DNA of 64,000 nucleotides from positions 186,001-250,000 of the forward strand of contig JAOTOL010001467.1 in NCBI GenBank assembly GCA_034440575.1, given 5' to 3'. Position 1 is the stretch's first letter, and the number at the start of each line of letters is the position of its first letter. This DNA is from Imbricaverruca yamaguchii (taxonomy: Eukaryota; Arthropoda; Thecostraca; Neoverrucidae). The notes under the pieces were generated by a model, which saw nothing but the letters and a program-made list of their open reading frames with translations, was not told where the DNA came from and ran no database searches. Made by a program: the position numbers and the translations under genes. Shown one piece after another: positions 11,794-54,835 of this stretch.

Positions 11794-13255
11794 ATCGCGG
11801 CAGATACATAGTACGCAAAACATGAATGCCATCATGACATCAAAAGGCTAGCACTAAGAAAGATCCTGTCCTCTACCTCTGATTTCCCAGCAAACCTTGT
11901 CATGCGCATGCGATTATCTGAGTTTGTTGAATTGGCTGCACCACACCATCACCTCGCTAATTCAACAGGGGCACCAACATGCGATACATGGCGAACACGG
12001 TAATTTTCACGGTAACACGGTAACATGGCGAACATGGTAATTTTCCCGTGTGGATCGTCCGCCACAACCGAGGAAGAAGGCCCCTCTCAGACTCCAGACG
12101 GGCCCCACTTACATAGCTTACGTAACCAAGTGAACACTGTTCGCACATGAGCGGGGACTGCTGTAGTAAACTTCATTTCAAACTATAGTTTCAAGTCGTA
12201 AAGGCAGATTCATGGTGCGTAGGTCTGCGTATTTCACAAAGCCAATGGATGTCTTCTAATAAGTTTTCGGTAGTATTTTCCTTCAGTAACTTCAGTAAGT
12301 ATTTTCCGATCGAGTAGAGAAGATGGCAAAGTAGCATTAGAATGCCCGCCGTCTCCTCATATCGGTGGGAAGCACACAGGCCCTGTTTACCAGGAGAGTG
12401 CACTTAGGTTCCCAACGAGAGTCCTGATGGAACATCGCTACCGGAGTGGGTGTCAGTCGTTTGAGGGTGCTTCCTTCCAGGCGGATCTCCTGTCACTAGG
12501 GTGTAAAGCCCTCAGCGCACTAATAATCTGCCGTCTTACCGTGGTGAGAACATCACCGCCGTTGCTCCGGTTCTTGGTGTTGTCAATACAATTGCGTCGG
12601 CTGAGAAGCCATTATCATGAAATTCTGTCATTTTAAAAAATATGATACCGCACTAGTCATCAGAAGACGCTGTCACAACGTCCCGACTTATTGACCCACA
12701 ACTCCGATGAAACGCCGACGCTGTAGCTGGCGGGGCGATGCTGGCGACATCTATCTGAACGGTGGTGACGTACCTACCAACTCCCCGACAATAGTCGTTG
12801 GATTTCAAAACAACATAACGTGAATGCAATTCGCGCAAACGTAAGTGCGCACCGAAATTTACCACAAAAAACGAACACTGGAGCAGAACTTTTCAAAAGT
12901 TGAAAAGGGCTCACCATACCAGGTAGGTACCAATCCGGGGCATTGAATCCTGAACATTACTGGCGGGGGAGGGGTATCGGGGGAAATGGACCAACGCGCG
13001 TCCGATCCCGTCCTGCTGTAGTCGGCATCGGTGGTACATCCCTGCACGACCAGTAGCGCTGTACACTCCCGCCACGCTCGACATTTTATTAATGGTAATT
13101 TACGAGTGATATTGGCATGCGCAGTGTCCACCATCTTAGGCTAACACCATCGAGCTGGATTATAGTCTTATCGCTACAGCACAAGCGGCCGAGCATCGGC
13201 CGCCACAACCTTGTGCCTCCCACCCGGGGCACAGTCCACACCCGCACTATTCGCA
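11794..13255. other. No gene recognised; possible distal S6K polyadenylation signal
   Basis: Neither strand has a recognisable coding exon. An AATAAA hexamer on the minus strand (plus-strand TTTATT at 13085-13090) is one candidate poly(A) signal for S6K. It lies about 2.1 kb past the stop codon, and a hexamer alone is weak evidence. Confidence 0.3.
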
Positions 13256-13261
13256 CCGCAG

Positions 13262-13885
13262 CGGCGTCCGCCAGCCCGGGGTCGGTCGCGTAAGGCTCCA
13301 CTAGCCTGCAGTTGGCCACGTGGGGCCCCATCGGCTGGGGCCGGTCACGTAAGTCGCAGTCCGTCTCCGGTCAGCCGCGTGGGGCCCCGTCGGCTGGGGC
13401 CGGTCACGTAAGTCGCAGTCCGTCTCCAGTCAGCCGCGTGGGGCCCCATCGGCTGGGGCCGGTCACGTAAGTCGCAGTCGTCTCCAGTCAGCCGCGTGGG
13501 GCCCCATCGGCTGGGGCCGGTCACGCAGGACCCAGTCCGTCTCCAGTCAGCCGCGTGGGACCCCATCGGCTGGGGCCGGTCACGTAAGTCGCAGTCCGTC
13601 TCCAGTCAGCCGCGTGGGGCCCCATCGGCTGGGGCCGGTCACGTAAGTCGCAGTCCGTCTCCAGTCAGCCGCGTGGGGCCCCATCGGCTGGGGCCGGTCA
13701 CGTAAGTCGCAGTCCGTCTCCAGTCAGCCGCGTGGGGCCCCATCGGGTGGGGCCGGTCACGTAAGTCGCAGTCCGTCTCCAGTCAGCCGCGTGGGGCCCC
13801 GTCGGCTGGGGCCGGTCACGTAAGTCGCAGTCCGTCTCCAGTCAGCCGCGTGGGGCCCCGTCGGCTGGGGCCGGTCACGCAGAAC
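13262..13885. repeat. 59-bp tandem repeat, about 10 units
   Basis: Near-identical units contain TGGGGCCCCATCGGCTGGGG, GGTCACGTAAGTCGCAG and CCGTCTCCAGTCAGCCGCG. Successive TGGGGCCCC blocks fall at 13321, 13380, 13439 and 13497, a 58-59 bp period. High identity points to recent expansion or homogenisation. Stop-free frames on both strands here are repeat artefacts. The array lies 1.3 kb downstream of the S6K stop. Confidence 0.9.
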
Positions 13886-13977
13886 CCAGCCAGTCTGGAG
13901 TCGGCCCCAGCGGCCGGGCCGGGGCGGCGTGAGGGGCCGTCCGAGCTGCTCGACCGAACGACGGCCGTAAACGGTAC

Positions 13978-14012
13978 CTGTATAAAAAGAGCGCGCCGCC
14001 GCGCACAGTCGG
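13978..14012 (+). promoter_or_regulatory. Candidate TATA core promoter
   Basis: TATAAAAAG at about 13980 is followed 25-30 bp downstream by CACAGTCGG, an arthropod-like initiator context, within CpG-rich DNA. No recognised gene begins just downstream on the plus strand, so the product, if any, is unknown. A second TATAAATTG occurs at about 14160. Confidence 0.3.
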
Positions 14013-14629
14013 CCGTCACTCTGCGCCTCTGCGCCGTGACGCGCCGCGCTGCGCCAGCCGTCGGCGGCACCCTCGCCCGCGCGGCACCGTCACGGCGGCT
14101 CACGTGACCTGGGCGTGTCGCGCCGCCGCGTCCGGGCCGTCGCGACTAGCACCGCGTCCATATAAATTGTAACAATAGACAGAGCCTGAGCTGAGCGGCC
14201 GGACACCCGGCCCCGTGGCCGCCACTAAAACCGACCCACTCACTTCCAAGGCACGCTTTAACACTAGTAGAATTCGAGCCCCAAACGTAGCGCCGGTCGC
14301 TGCAATAGTAAAAATCCAAATATTACAAACATTATGAAGGGCGCCAACACTTTCTAAGACTTAATGATTTCCGTTAAAAGCGTTCTTATGAAGACAGTTT
14401 TGACAACGGCACTGCAAACATCCAACCAGCTGCTACGCATAAGCTCAACACGGTTACCCGACGCTAGCCTCACATTCCTATTGTGAGGCTAGGAAGCCGG
14501 AGCAAGTCCAGTCTGCAGAAGGTCCGGGCGCTACGTTAGCGCCTCGTGGTGGCTGCGCCGTACAGATTACAGGTGGGAGACCTCCGATGATCCGCTAACC
14601 AACAAAGTCGTGCGGGGCGATAATCTGGA

Positions 14630-14850
14630 GAGAAAGAGAGAAAGATAGGTAGAGATGGAGACGGAGCGACCGAGAGTCAGACAGAGATATAAGAAAGAGA
14701 GAAAAAGAGACAGAAGAAAGAAGAAGATATGCAGAAAGAGGGAGAAATAGAGAGAGACATATAGAAAGAAAGAGAGAGAGGGAGAAAGAGAGAGAGAAAT
14801 ACAAGGAAATAGAGAGGAGAGAGGAAAGAGGAGAGGGAAGTTAGTGAACA
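14630..14850 (+). repeat. Polypurine GA-rich tract
   Basis: About 220 bp is almost wholly A and G on the plus strand (GAGAGAAAGA-like runs). The frames on the opposite strand are low-complexity Ser/Leu/Phe strings and not genes. Confidence 0.85.
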
Positions 14851-15177
14851 TTCACTGGGGGGCAGGGAGACACCTATTTCGACAGAGACCTACCAGCTAG
14901 GCGGGTCGCGTGCCGGCGAAAACATACACAACCGACTGGCGAAATCAAACTCACCTCAGCGGCCGAGCACAGCGTGGCGGGGTAAACACTTGAAACGGTA
15001 ACGGGGCGGCAGCCGACCACGCTCGGCCACACAAATTGAGCAATACGGCGGCGGCGCGCCGGCGCCGGCGCGGGCCGCCCGGGCGTCGCCCGATCGTCTA
15101 CAGCTAGCTAAGTCCGCCACAGTTGGGCCGGCGCAGTCATTGGGCTAGTCGCGGCGGCGGCGCGCTGCGGGTCGCCA

Positions 15178-46708
<31,531 letters not shown>

Positions 46709-46719
46709 CTGCGACAGAG

Positions 46720-49700
46720 AGACCAAGGTCATCGATGAGACGCTATTAAAAAAAACTGCATTTGTCAGTAAAGTTATTGCTCTTCGTGCAGGCTTATTGT
46801 TTCCTTTTTAGTCAATCAATAGTTCCATCACTCCCATCCAAAGGTTCTTTCTTTCGCCGGTAAGCCACATCTTGCCACACTTCTCACAACCCCACTGTTC
46901 ACTGAAATATTAATGCAAATCACTGAAATAATAACCTATTGAGTTAAAATGCATAGCCATCGAGGCAACCTGTGGTATCCCCATAGCGAGTGGCGGGGAT
47001 GGGGTGGAGGGCACTTCGACAAGTCTTTGATCATCAGCATCCCCAGACCGAGTATGATTTTGAATTCGTCCGCACAGGGAGTCTCGCTCAGTTTCGCCCA
47101 CGTAGCAAACAACAACATACTTGGGAAAATATCCTGCACACTGAGCTCCTGGACCTGCAACTTGTGGTTGTGCCACGCTCTAATGATCCGCCGTTCCCTT
47201 TCACCCGGCCCACTGAGGACGGGCGACATCGCTCCCCACACGAGACCTCAAGAGCAGACATACGCCATGAAAAACAAACCATGGATACAGCCAAAAGGTC
47301 AAGCTGAATGCATTGCGCCCATTGAAGAGTGCCCGGGAACGCGGCCACATCAACATGATCTCGATGGCGATTCCGACATCCTGCTGTGCTCGTTCCGACA
47401 TCTCACGCCTAATGAGAAACAATCGTCTCAACACTGAGTCCGTGAGCCGGACGGCGCGGGCGCCGGTCGGTCTGCGGCAATCCCGGGGCACGGCGAACAC
47501 TGTCCCGCTGCTTCCATCTCCCGAGTCCTCCCGATCCGGCCGAGGATCCCACCTGGCCGAGACTTCGACCAAGGAACTCCTACACTCGAAGCAGACGCAT
47601 AAACGGACCGCGCCACCGACGCACATGAAGGGACGAGCCTTATGAATACGATTCTGACACAATCATAACAGTCTATTGAGCAAAGGTTCAACTTCGTTCC
47701 GTCCCAGACTTCCATTGCAAGATTGATGACGGTATTGAAGCATTGGGAACGTCTTATGAGGTCGGGAGTATTAGTTCGACAAGATGGTGCAAGGCACAAT
47801 GCAAAGGGACTGTCCAAATTCTGATGATTTTCTCTCCTTGAGACATCTGACAGTGAAAACGCATGTGGGGAGGAAATTAATGCGCATTTGGAGTCTCCAA
47901 CATCAATAATCCATGCCTCTGATTACATATATCATTAATCATCTGGTATCAACACTGGAACACATGATTACTTGGCACTAGAACGAACCGGGGATCCAGC
48001 TATACAGCAACCTGCTGACGGAAGGGTATACACTAACCGACGCAGCAGAGACAAAGTGAAAAAGGCCATAAGGACCAAGCATCTCATGAGTATCTCTGAT
48101 CTAATGCCTTAATGCCTCATATAGATAGCAATATCCGTCTTTCACAATATATCACATATCCATATATCACATATACCCATGTATCATAGTTTAACCAGAA
48201 TCTCGCCTTGTTCCAAAACAGCAAAGAGCCTGGAGTTATATTCGATATTGCACAATCAGTATGACCGACTTCCCTGACATTGCCGACTGACCCCGTTGTT
48301 CACATACTGCTATTGTTGTAATGGGAATCATTCACAAACTAGTTGGCTAGTGCTAACTATGCTGGAGAACGATAGTGGTGCTGACAAAGTAAACTGGAGT
48401 AACCCTGGAAGAATCGTGTCGCCATCCAGGGCAATTAGGGTAAGATAATTACGAGGTAATGGAACAAGCTGGGAAAATAAGCATACTGTTCAAAAGAGCA
48501 CAACTTCCCTTATAGTTCCATGTGTTCAATCAAAATTGTACTGTAGAACTGGGACAATCACTTAAAGCACGAGCAGTCCAACTGGACACCAGAAAAGGCA
48601 GATGATGATGCTAACACTGTCATTTGCTTAGCAAATGAAAGACTGGGATGTTACAGAAGATTACATGATGCATCTAGACAAGTAAATTAATTGACAATAA
48701 AGACATGAGAAAACTTGCAGGGACTAAACAAAAACAATTAAGGAGCAAGTGCATGATATGGTTTTTTTAAAAAATCTAAAAATTGGGTTTGATAGGATGG
48801 CATAAGAAGAAATATATAATTCCTTCACACCCAAGAGAAAGCAAGCTTTGTGGGAATTAACCACTGCATAATGCAGTAAAAATTCCCAGGCAATTCCCAA
48901 CAGATGGGAGCAGCCAACCAAGAAAGCTGCATAAATGACAGGGGGTCAAAGCAGGACAATGTATAATTCCAGCGAACCTACATTGGGGACACACTTTCCC
49001 TCCTACAGAAGCAGACTGGAATACTACAACCAGTGGAAGGTGTGGATGGCCACAAGGTTTGCTTTTAATTGATGCCAACCTGTTAAAATTTGGTGACTAT
49101 TTTTTAAGGTGGCATGGTACATGCACAAAAGCCTTAGATATCAGAACTGACCAAATCTTGTCAACAGCAGAAGCAATGAATATGATATAGTCCTGAACAA
49201 TAACAACTTCAGGCATCAACCTGTAATTTCTGCATGCAAAAAGAGGGCGGAGACAAAGGATTGTGCCTTGGAAATAAATATACATGCACATCACAAAGAT
49301 TTAGATGGATGACAGAAAGTACTATTATAGGTCAGTAGCAAAGCCAGAATATTCCACCACATTAATGGCATCCTTAGTGTATAGATCCTGAGAGAATGCA
49401 GCATGAAATAGTTTCATGACAAGGGAAAATTAAATGCACCTGACCATGCCTAGATCAGTGTACAAATAGTTATTTTTGCTATGTGAGATCTTAAAAAAAA
49501 ACAGTAGGATGATTAATTATGTCTTGGAATAATACAATAGCAATTATGGTCTTTTTATTCCATTTTATTCATTTGTTATAGTTCACTAATAATGTATCCC
49601 TAAAATACCTTGTTTTCACCTTTTGCTACATATATTGCACACACTTTTCACTTCATCTGAATGCTGAAATTATATTTTGCCTGCACATGTTTTTGTTTCG

Positions 49701-51228
49701 TTTTCAGATTGTAATATCTTAGTTTATATTAGACTTGATTTGATTAAGTTAGGCTACCTTGGGTAAAGATTTCCTGTTTTATGATAATTACTCTCACTTC
49801 TTGAAATTCTTGAGAAAAGGCAGGAGAGCTACAGCAGAAGCTGAAATGTTGTCAGCAGACTTCTGAGTTGGTTTATCAGTGCAAGAATGGCTTCAGTATG
49901 TGTGAGTTGTGGCACAAAGATTTATAATCACTGTCTCTAAGAATTGAAGCCTCATAAGCCACAGTCTGAGCAGTATTTGTCCAGTTCAATACCATCAAGG
50001 TACAAATAGATGCACCAAAGCCCAGGCCATTTTATTGAGTTATGTACATGTTTGCAGCATTAACTGTATATGATTCATCTCAGAATGACTTTAAAGAACT
50101 AGAATTAGTACAGAGTAGGTGGACATGGAACATAGAGGGAATGAAAGGTCTGGATTATGGTGCCAGTTATTTTTAACACTAGATTTGTACTCAGTGAAAG
50201 GTAGTGATCCAAGCAGGCATCAAATGTTGAATATTCTGCATGGACATTCTGCCATTAAGATCCCTGGTATGTCTGTGCTGGCACCACTGGCAAACACACA
50301 TGGACACTCACTGAAATTGGCTCACAGATGTGCATCATTGGATTGCAGGAAGAGATTTAGCCCCAGATGGTGAGTCACCTGAAACTCATTGCCTGATGAT
50401 GTAGTACCCTTAATGGGCCTGGCTGCATTTAAACCTCTGCATATTGTCATATGAATATGATGAATAGATTAACCATGATAGCATATTCATCAAACTTGAA
50501 GAGTAACTTTGCTTCTTTATATTTAGTTTTTCCTAACTCACATTGGAAATCTTGTATAACAACAATATATTATAAGATGTAGTGACCAGTGTTGGAAAAA
50601 CATGCATTTGTTGATGTCATGCATGCCAATACATTTTGTACTTCAGGATTGTGACTGGACTAAATGAAATCTTTCATACTCCAGAAGGGAAAATGAAGAA
50701 CAACATTGTTTGGTCAAGTGCTACCACTCAAAGTTCCTACCTGAAAACAACTAGCAGTTGCTGCAGTCCATACACACCAACCCATCAAAGACCACAATAC
50801 AACTAGATGACATTTGGATCTGTTCATGTAGGTGTCGTTTGTTGGTGTTGTGCTAAAACATCTCCACGCAAATGGTGTCATGTGAGAAGATGGTATATTT
50901 GTGTCAGTTGTTAATAATTATTTCAATATTTATTCAATATTGATCAATATGTATTCTTATGTATTATATATTTATATTAATCAATATTTCTGCAATGTTT
51001 ATTATTATATATTTCTGCTGGAGTGCTTGCTAAGAAGTACCAGATATCCCTGATTGGCAAATCCGTGGTTACTTGGTATTGTGTGAATACACACCATTTT
51101 GCATGAATTGTTGGCACATTGTCATCTACAAATCCTGTGGCTGAGATTGAGAGAAGTGTGAGAAGCTGTGGTCCAGCTGATGACTGCTACAAAGTGGTTA
51201 GCTTGAGTGATAACTGGAAGTGGAATAA
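46720..51228. other. Region upstream of the visible S6K exons; no gene recognised
   Basis: The remaining 5' part of S6K should lie here or farther right, but I could not identify the initiating exon. GC content falls sharply near 47.8 kb and stays AT-rich to about 52.4 kb. Open frames at 46.9-47.8 kb on both strands show no family similarity. Confidence 0.4.
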
Positions 51229-51232
51229 CTGA

Positions 51233-51578
51233 CAATCTTTACCTTTTGGCCGACACCTACTGCCAAGGCTAGTGATCTGTAGAGATGTGCAGTGGGGAAT
51301 AGTGACATCACAGAAGTCAGGGAAGTGACACCACAGGAGTTGGGTGTTGATGACTGGCTAGGTTAGGTTAGAACCTAACCTAACCAGTTAGTTAGTTATT
51401 GGGGTTTAGGGGCGCATTGACTGCAGAGGTCATGCAGCGCCCATAACCTAACCAGTTACCAACACCCAACTTCTGTGATGTCACTTCCCTGACTCCTGTG
51501 ACATCACTGTTCCCCACTGTACACCTCTTTACAAATCACCAAACTTGACAGTATGTGTCAGCCGAAAGGTAAAGATTG
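51233..51578. mobile_element. Foldback MITE with about 137-bp inverted arms
   Basis: The left arm from CAATCTTTACCTTTTGGCCG and the right arm ending in the reverse complement (AGCCGAAAGGTAAAGATTG) are inverted repeats of about 137 bp at roughly 88% by eye. The centre is GGTTAGGTTAGAACCTAACC. CTGA flanks both ends (51229-51232, 51579-51582) as a possible 4-bp duplication. A short retroposon interrupts the right arm. No coding capacity. Confidence 0.75.
51391..51443 (-). mobile_element. Ultra-short retroposon nested in the foldback MITE
   Basis: A 53-bp insert lies between perfect 15-bp duplications TAACCTAACCAGTTA at 51376-51390 and 51444-51458. In sense it starts TGGGCGCTGCATGACC and ends CCCCAATAACTAAC. 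Confidence 0.9.
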
Positions 51579-53479
51579 CTGAATATTCAGTATTTTGTGT
51601 GTCATTTTGCTTCTTTTTATTGACATATTTGTGTTGGAGTACATGTGAAGCCATCCTATTCAGTATGAACTCAGATTGCACAAATGTTTTCAGAGATAAA
51701 ATATCTGAGCAAGTTCCTCAATTCCCACCCTGGTGACAGGTCAATGGTGTCCAGTCAACCTTAACAACATACAAGAGCATATGCACCCATTTTTCCTCCT
51801 AGAAAGGCATCCATACTAGTTGAGTATTACAATGCTTATCATATTGCCCAAGATATAATAAAATGACTTGAAATTTGACCAAGCATCATTAAAACACTGG
51901 TGGCAGCAAAGTAGGATCTGATGGGCAATGCCATCAGCTTCAATGTTGTTTAACTTCGACAATTATCTTGATGATGCCCAATACATTCTGTCATGAAGTA
52001 GCCACCTGTCTGAGCAGAAAAGCACACCTTTTCAATTACATGCCAAACTCCATATGGACACAATTTAGTTCTCAATATAAAAAATTTTCACGAAGAACTC
52101 CGGAACATTTAAGGTCATTAAAAAGTAAGCTCCAAAGGCTGACAGAATACAATCTCCCTTGCACAGACATCAATAAGCATAACTGAAAATGGTAGAAGCA
52201 TACTCATTTTAGAACTTCGACGTTGTCCTTCGGATATTCTTGGTGCAGCTTATCTTCCAGGAGCATAGAACTTCGAAAACTTGTGGCAATGTCCTCTTGT
52301 GTACACATCAATAAATTTTCTTACTGGGAACAGCAAATTTGACAAAATAGCACCGTGCACCCAAGTGCACCAATCAGATATATACAGAACCACGACAGCG
52401 AACCACGCGTTACACAACGTTCCACAAACTGCATGATCAAGGTAGGTAATATATCAGGTAGAGTACTTAATCCAAATATGGGCAGTTTTCTCAGCGGCGA
52501 CTTCGTGTGACGTCATTTAAAACTTTGGAAGGTCAGTGAGAGATGAGAGATTTAGAACGTTTGTGTGATATGAGTGAAAGCCACTATTATTTTTTCGGCT
52601 GATCACGGGCGTAATAAAATAGGCCGAGATGTACTTGCGTTTCTCGGTGAGGCCCAGCAATGGTAGTTTCCAACAGCTTATCTTGTTTTATCCCAAGCAA
52701 AACATATGTTTTGCTTGGCTTTGGACTCTGGTAAGTTCTGCTCATATGAGCAGAAATCCTAAGCAGAGCAGAGGATTAGGGGTAGGAGCAGGCGTCAATT
52801 GAACCCCCGCCAAAACGATTGCGATTAAAATTATCTTCTTATATTGCACCACTCGGATCCAAATGGTTGAGCATGTTCTGTTCATAATGCAACCGGTGTG
52901 AGCAGCAGCTCAGTCAGGATATCTCTAAGGTGGCCGGCCGAAAAAAGGTTTGATGAAATATATAAATATTTCCGGCAAAGGGCGCCGATAATTTAGGATT
53001 GTGCTGCATATCCATAAATTTTTACCACGGCGTGGTAAAATGGCAAGATTTATCGTTTCATCTAATGCATTGTTCGGTGCTAAGTGGGTAACAGGCCCTC
53101 GCCCCAGGGAACATGCCGACAGCGGCCCGACGTCAGCCTGATGCTCGGCCCTATGTTGGGCCGCTGTCGGGACGCCAGCGACACGCTGTAGGCTGGGGAG
53201 TGGAATGTCCGCTCACGCCTACACGCAGCCGACAGCCGACGCACCTTGTCCAGGCCCTCACAGTCCCAGCTGTCCTTGCGATGGCGATGTCCTGGCGATG
53301 TCACTGTCAGGGCACCACAAGAAGTTCCGACCCCACCGCGTGACGTAGGCCACCCGACCACCAGTACGCCATTTTCGGTATGCCCGGGAGTCACCCCCGG
53401 TCGGAGGGGGCGGACGCCAGCTTTGCCAGGGTGCCCGTTCACCCCACCCTGAGACCAATCTGAAGGGGAATTGATTCTG

Positions 53480-54090
53480 GGACAAATGTATGGGAAGACA
53501 AATATACGTATGGCAGATGAACCCAAGCAAATGTGTGCATGCACAAAAGCACGCATAGCACATGTACGTAAGAATAGTGAACGAAACTGCAAAAGTATGT
53601 ATGACAATTGTACGTATGGCAGATGTACGCAAGAGCAAATGCACACGTGGCAAAAGTATGCAAGCAAATGTACGCAAGCGCAAATGGACGTAAACGCAAA
53701 AGTATGTAAGCAAATGTACGCATGCGCAAATGTACGTATGCGCAAATATACGTATGTGCAAATGTACGTAAGCGCAAGAGAACGTAAGCACAAAAGTACG
53801 TAAACGCAATTGCATGAAAGCGCAAATGCACGTATGCGCATGTAAGCACATATGTACGTATGCGCGAATGTACGCGAGCGTAAATGTACGTAAACGTAAA
53901 GGTATGCAGGAGCAATTGTATATAAACGTAAAAGAATGCACGAGCAAAAGTACGTATGAGACATTGTATGTACATTTATGCATGCGTACCTTTACGTTTG
54001 CGTACATTTACGCTTACGTACTTTTGCGCTTACGTACATTTGTGCTTACGTTGTTTTAGCATTACGTGCATTTGCACCTACGTACATTTG
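53480..54090. repeat. 16-bp satellite with an internal orientation switch
   Basis: Units of the type GCGCAAATGTACGTAT run forward to about 53950, then in reverse complement (GCGTACATTTACGCTTAC) from about 53970. Units are degenerate and rich in TACGTA palindromes. A related block in the reverse orientation lies at 58300-58690, across a nested LINE and transposon. Confidence 0.8.
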
Positions 54091-54452
54091 TGCGTGTAGG
54101 TGTGTGTGAGTGAATTTTGCAAGCCTGCCACTGTGTGGTGATATCGGCTGGTTCCGGTTGAGAGTAGATGTGTAAGAGAGTGAGTAGCGTAGGGTAGGAG
54201 GATGAATCCGAGGTGGAGGTTTAGTAGAGTCGTCGAGCAGTGGTGAAGTAGCGTTGGGATGGTCTTCAAGAGTAGAGCTGAGGTAGTCCGGATGGATTGA
54301 AGATGTAGAGCTGGTGCAGTAGAGTTGTTTGAGAGCCGGAGATGATGAAGTCGAGACAGAGAGAGAGTTAGTCCGGTCGGTGCCACATTGGGGTATGGGG
54401 TGTAGTAGGGGGGGGGGGGGTCGGGTCATCGCCAGAAGTGAACATTGCAAGA

Positions 54453-54535
<83 letters not shown>

Positions 54536-54835
54536 TATATATTTATCTCTTTTTTCCTTTTTCTTTTTTTGATTTTTCTTTTCTTTTTGTAAGGTATCTT
54601 TTTCCTTTTTTCCGTTTTCCTGGTTTTGTTCATTTTATCTTCCGTTTTTTAACATATCTTTTCCTTTTCTTCTTTTTTACTTTTTTTCACAATTGTTCCA
54701 TAATGCGTGTAGTCTTCAGAAAGTGGAAGAGGTGTTCGTGTAATGCTGGATGGTCGTCGTTGGGGAGCGTGGTGAGGTTCAGTGGGATGTTGTTCGTGGT
54801 GCAGTATTTTGTGATATGGGGCTCGCACAAGATAT
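54091..54835 (-). mobile_element. LINE C-terminus and 3' UTR (left part of a split element)
   Basis: Minus-strand translation near 54810-54720 (NIPLNLTTLPNDDHPALHEH, then LFHFLKTTRIM) resembles the extreme C-terminus of I/Loa/ingi-like LINEs. The following 3' UTR holds a CA/TA microsatellite (54459-54537), a T-rich tract, and near 54110-54130 a GTGGCAGGCTTGCAAAATTC segment. The rest of the ORF resumes at 57717 beyond the inserted DNA transposon. Confidence 0.65.
54459..54537. repeat. (CA)n(TA)n microsatellite
   Basis: A run of AC/CA dinucleotides is followed directly by about 27 AT/TA repeats, within the 3' region of the split LINE. Confidence 0.95.

Noticed and set aside
46936..47817. Cluster of open frames on both strands
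   Set aside because: I looked for receptor, kinase and reverse-transcriptase motifs and found none. No frame is clearly favoured, so no gene is called.
53080..54059. Overlapping 110-294 codon frames rich in Tyr, Cys, Ala, His and Arg
   Set aside because: They cover the 16-bp TACGTA satellite and repeat the same short peptide pattern; some extend into unique DNA by chance.
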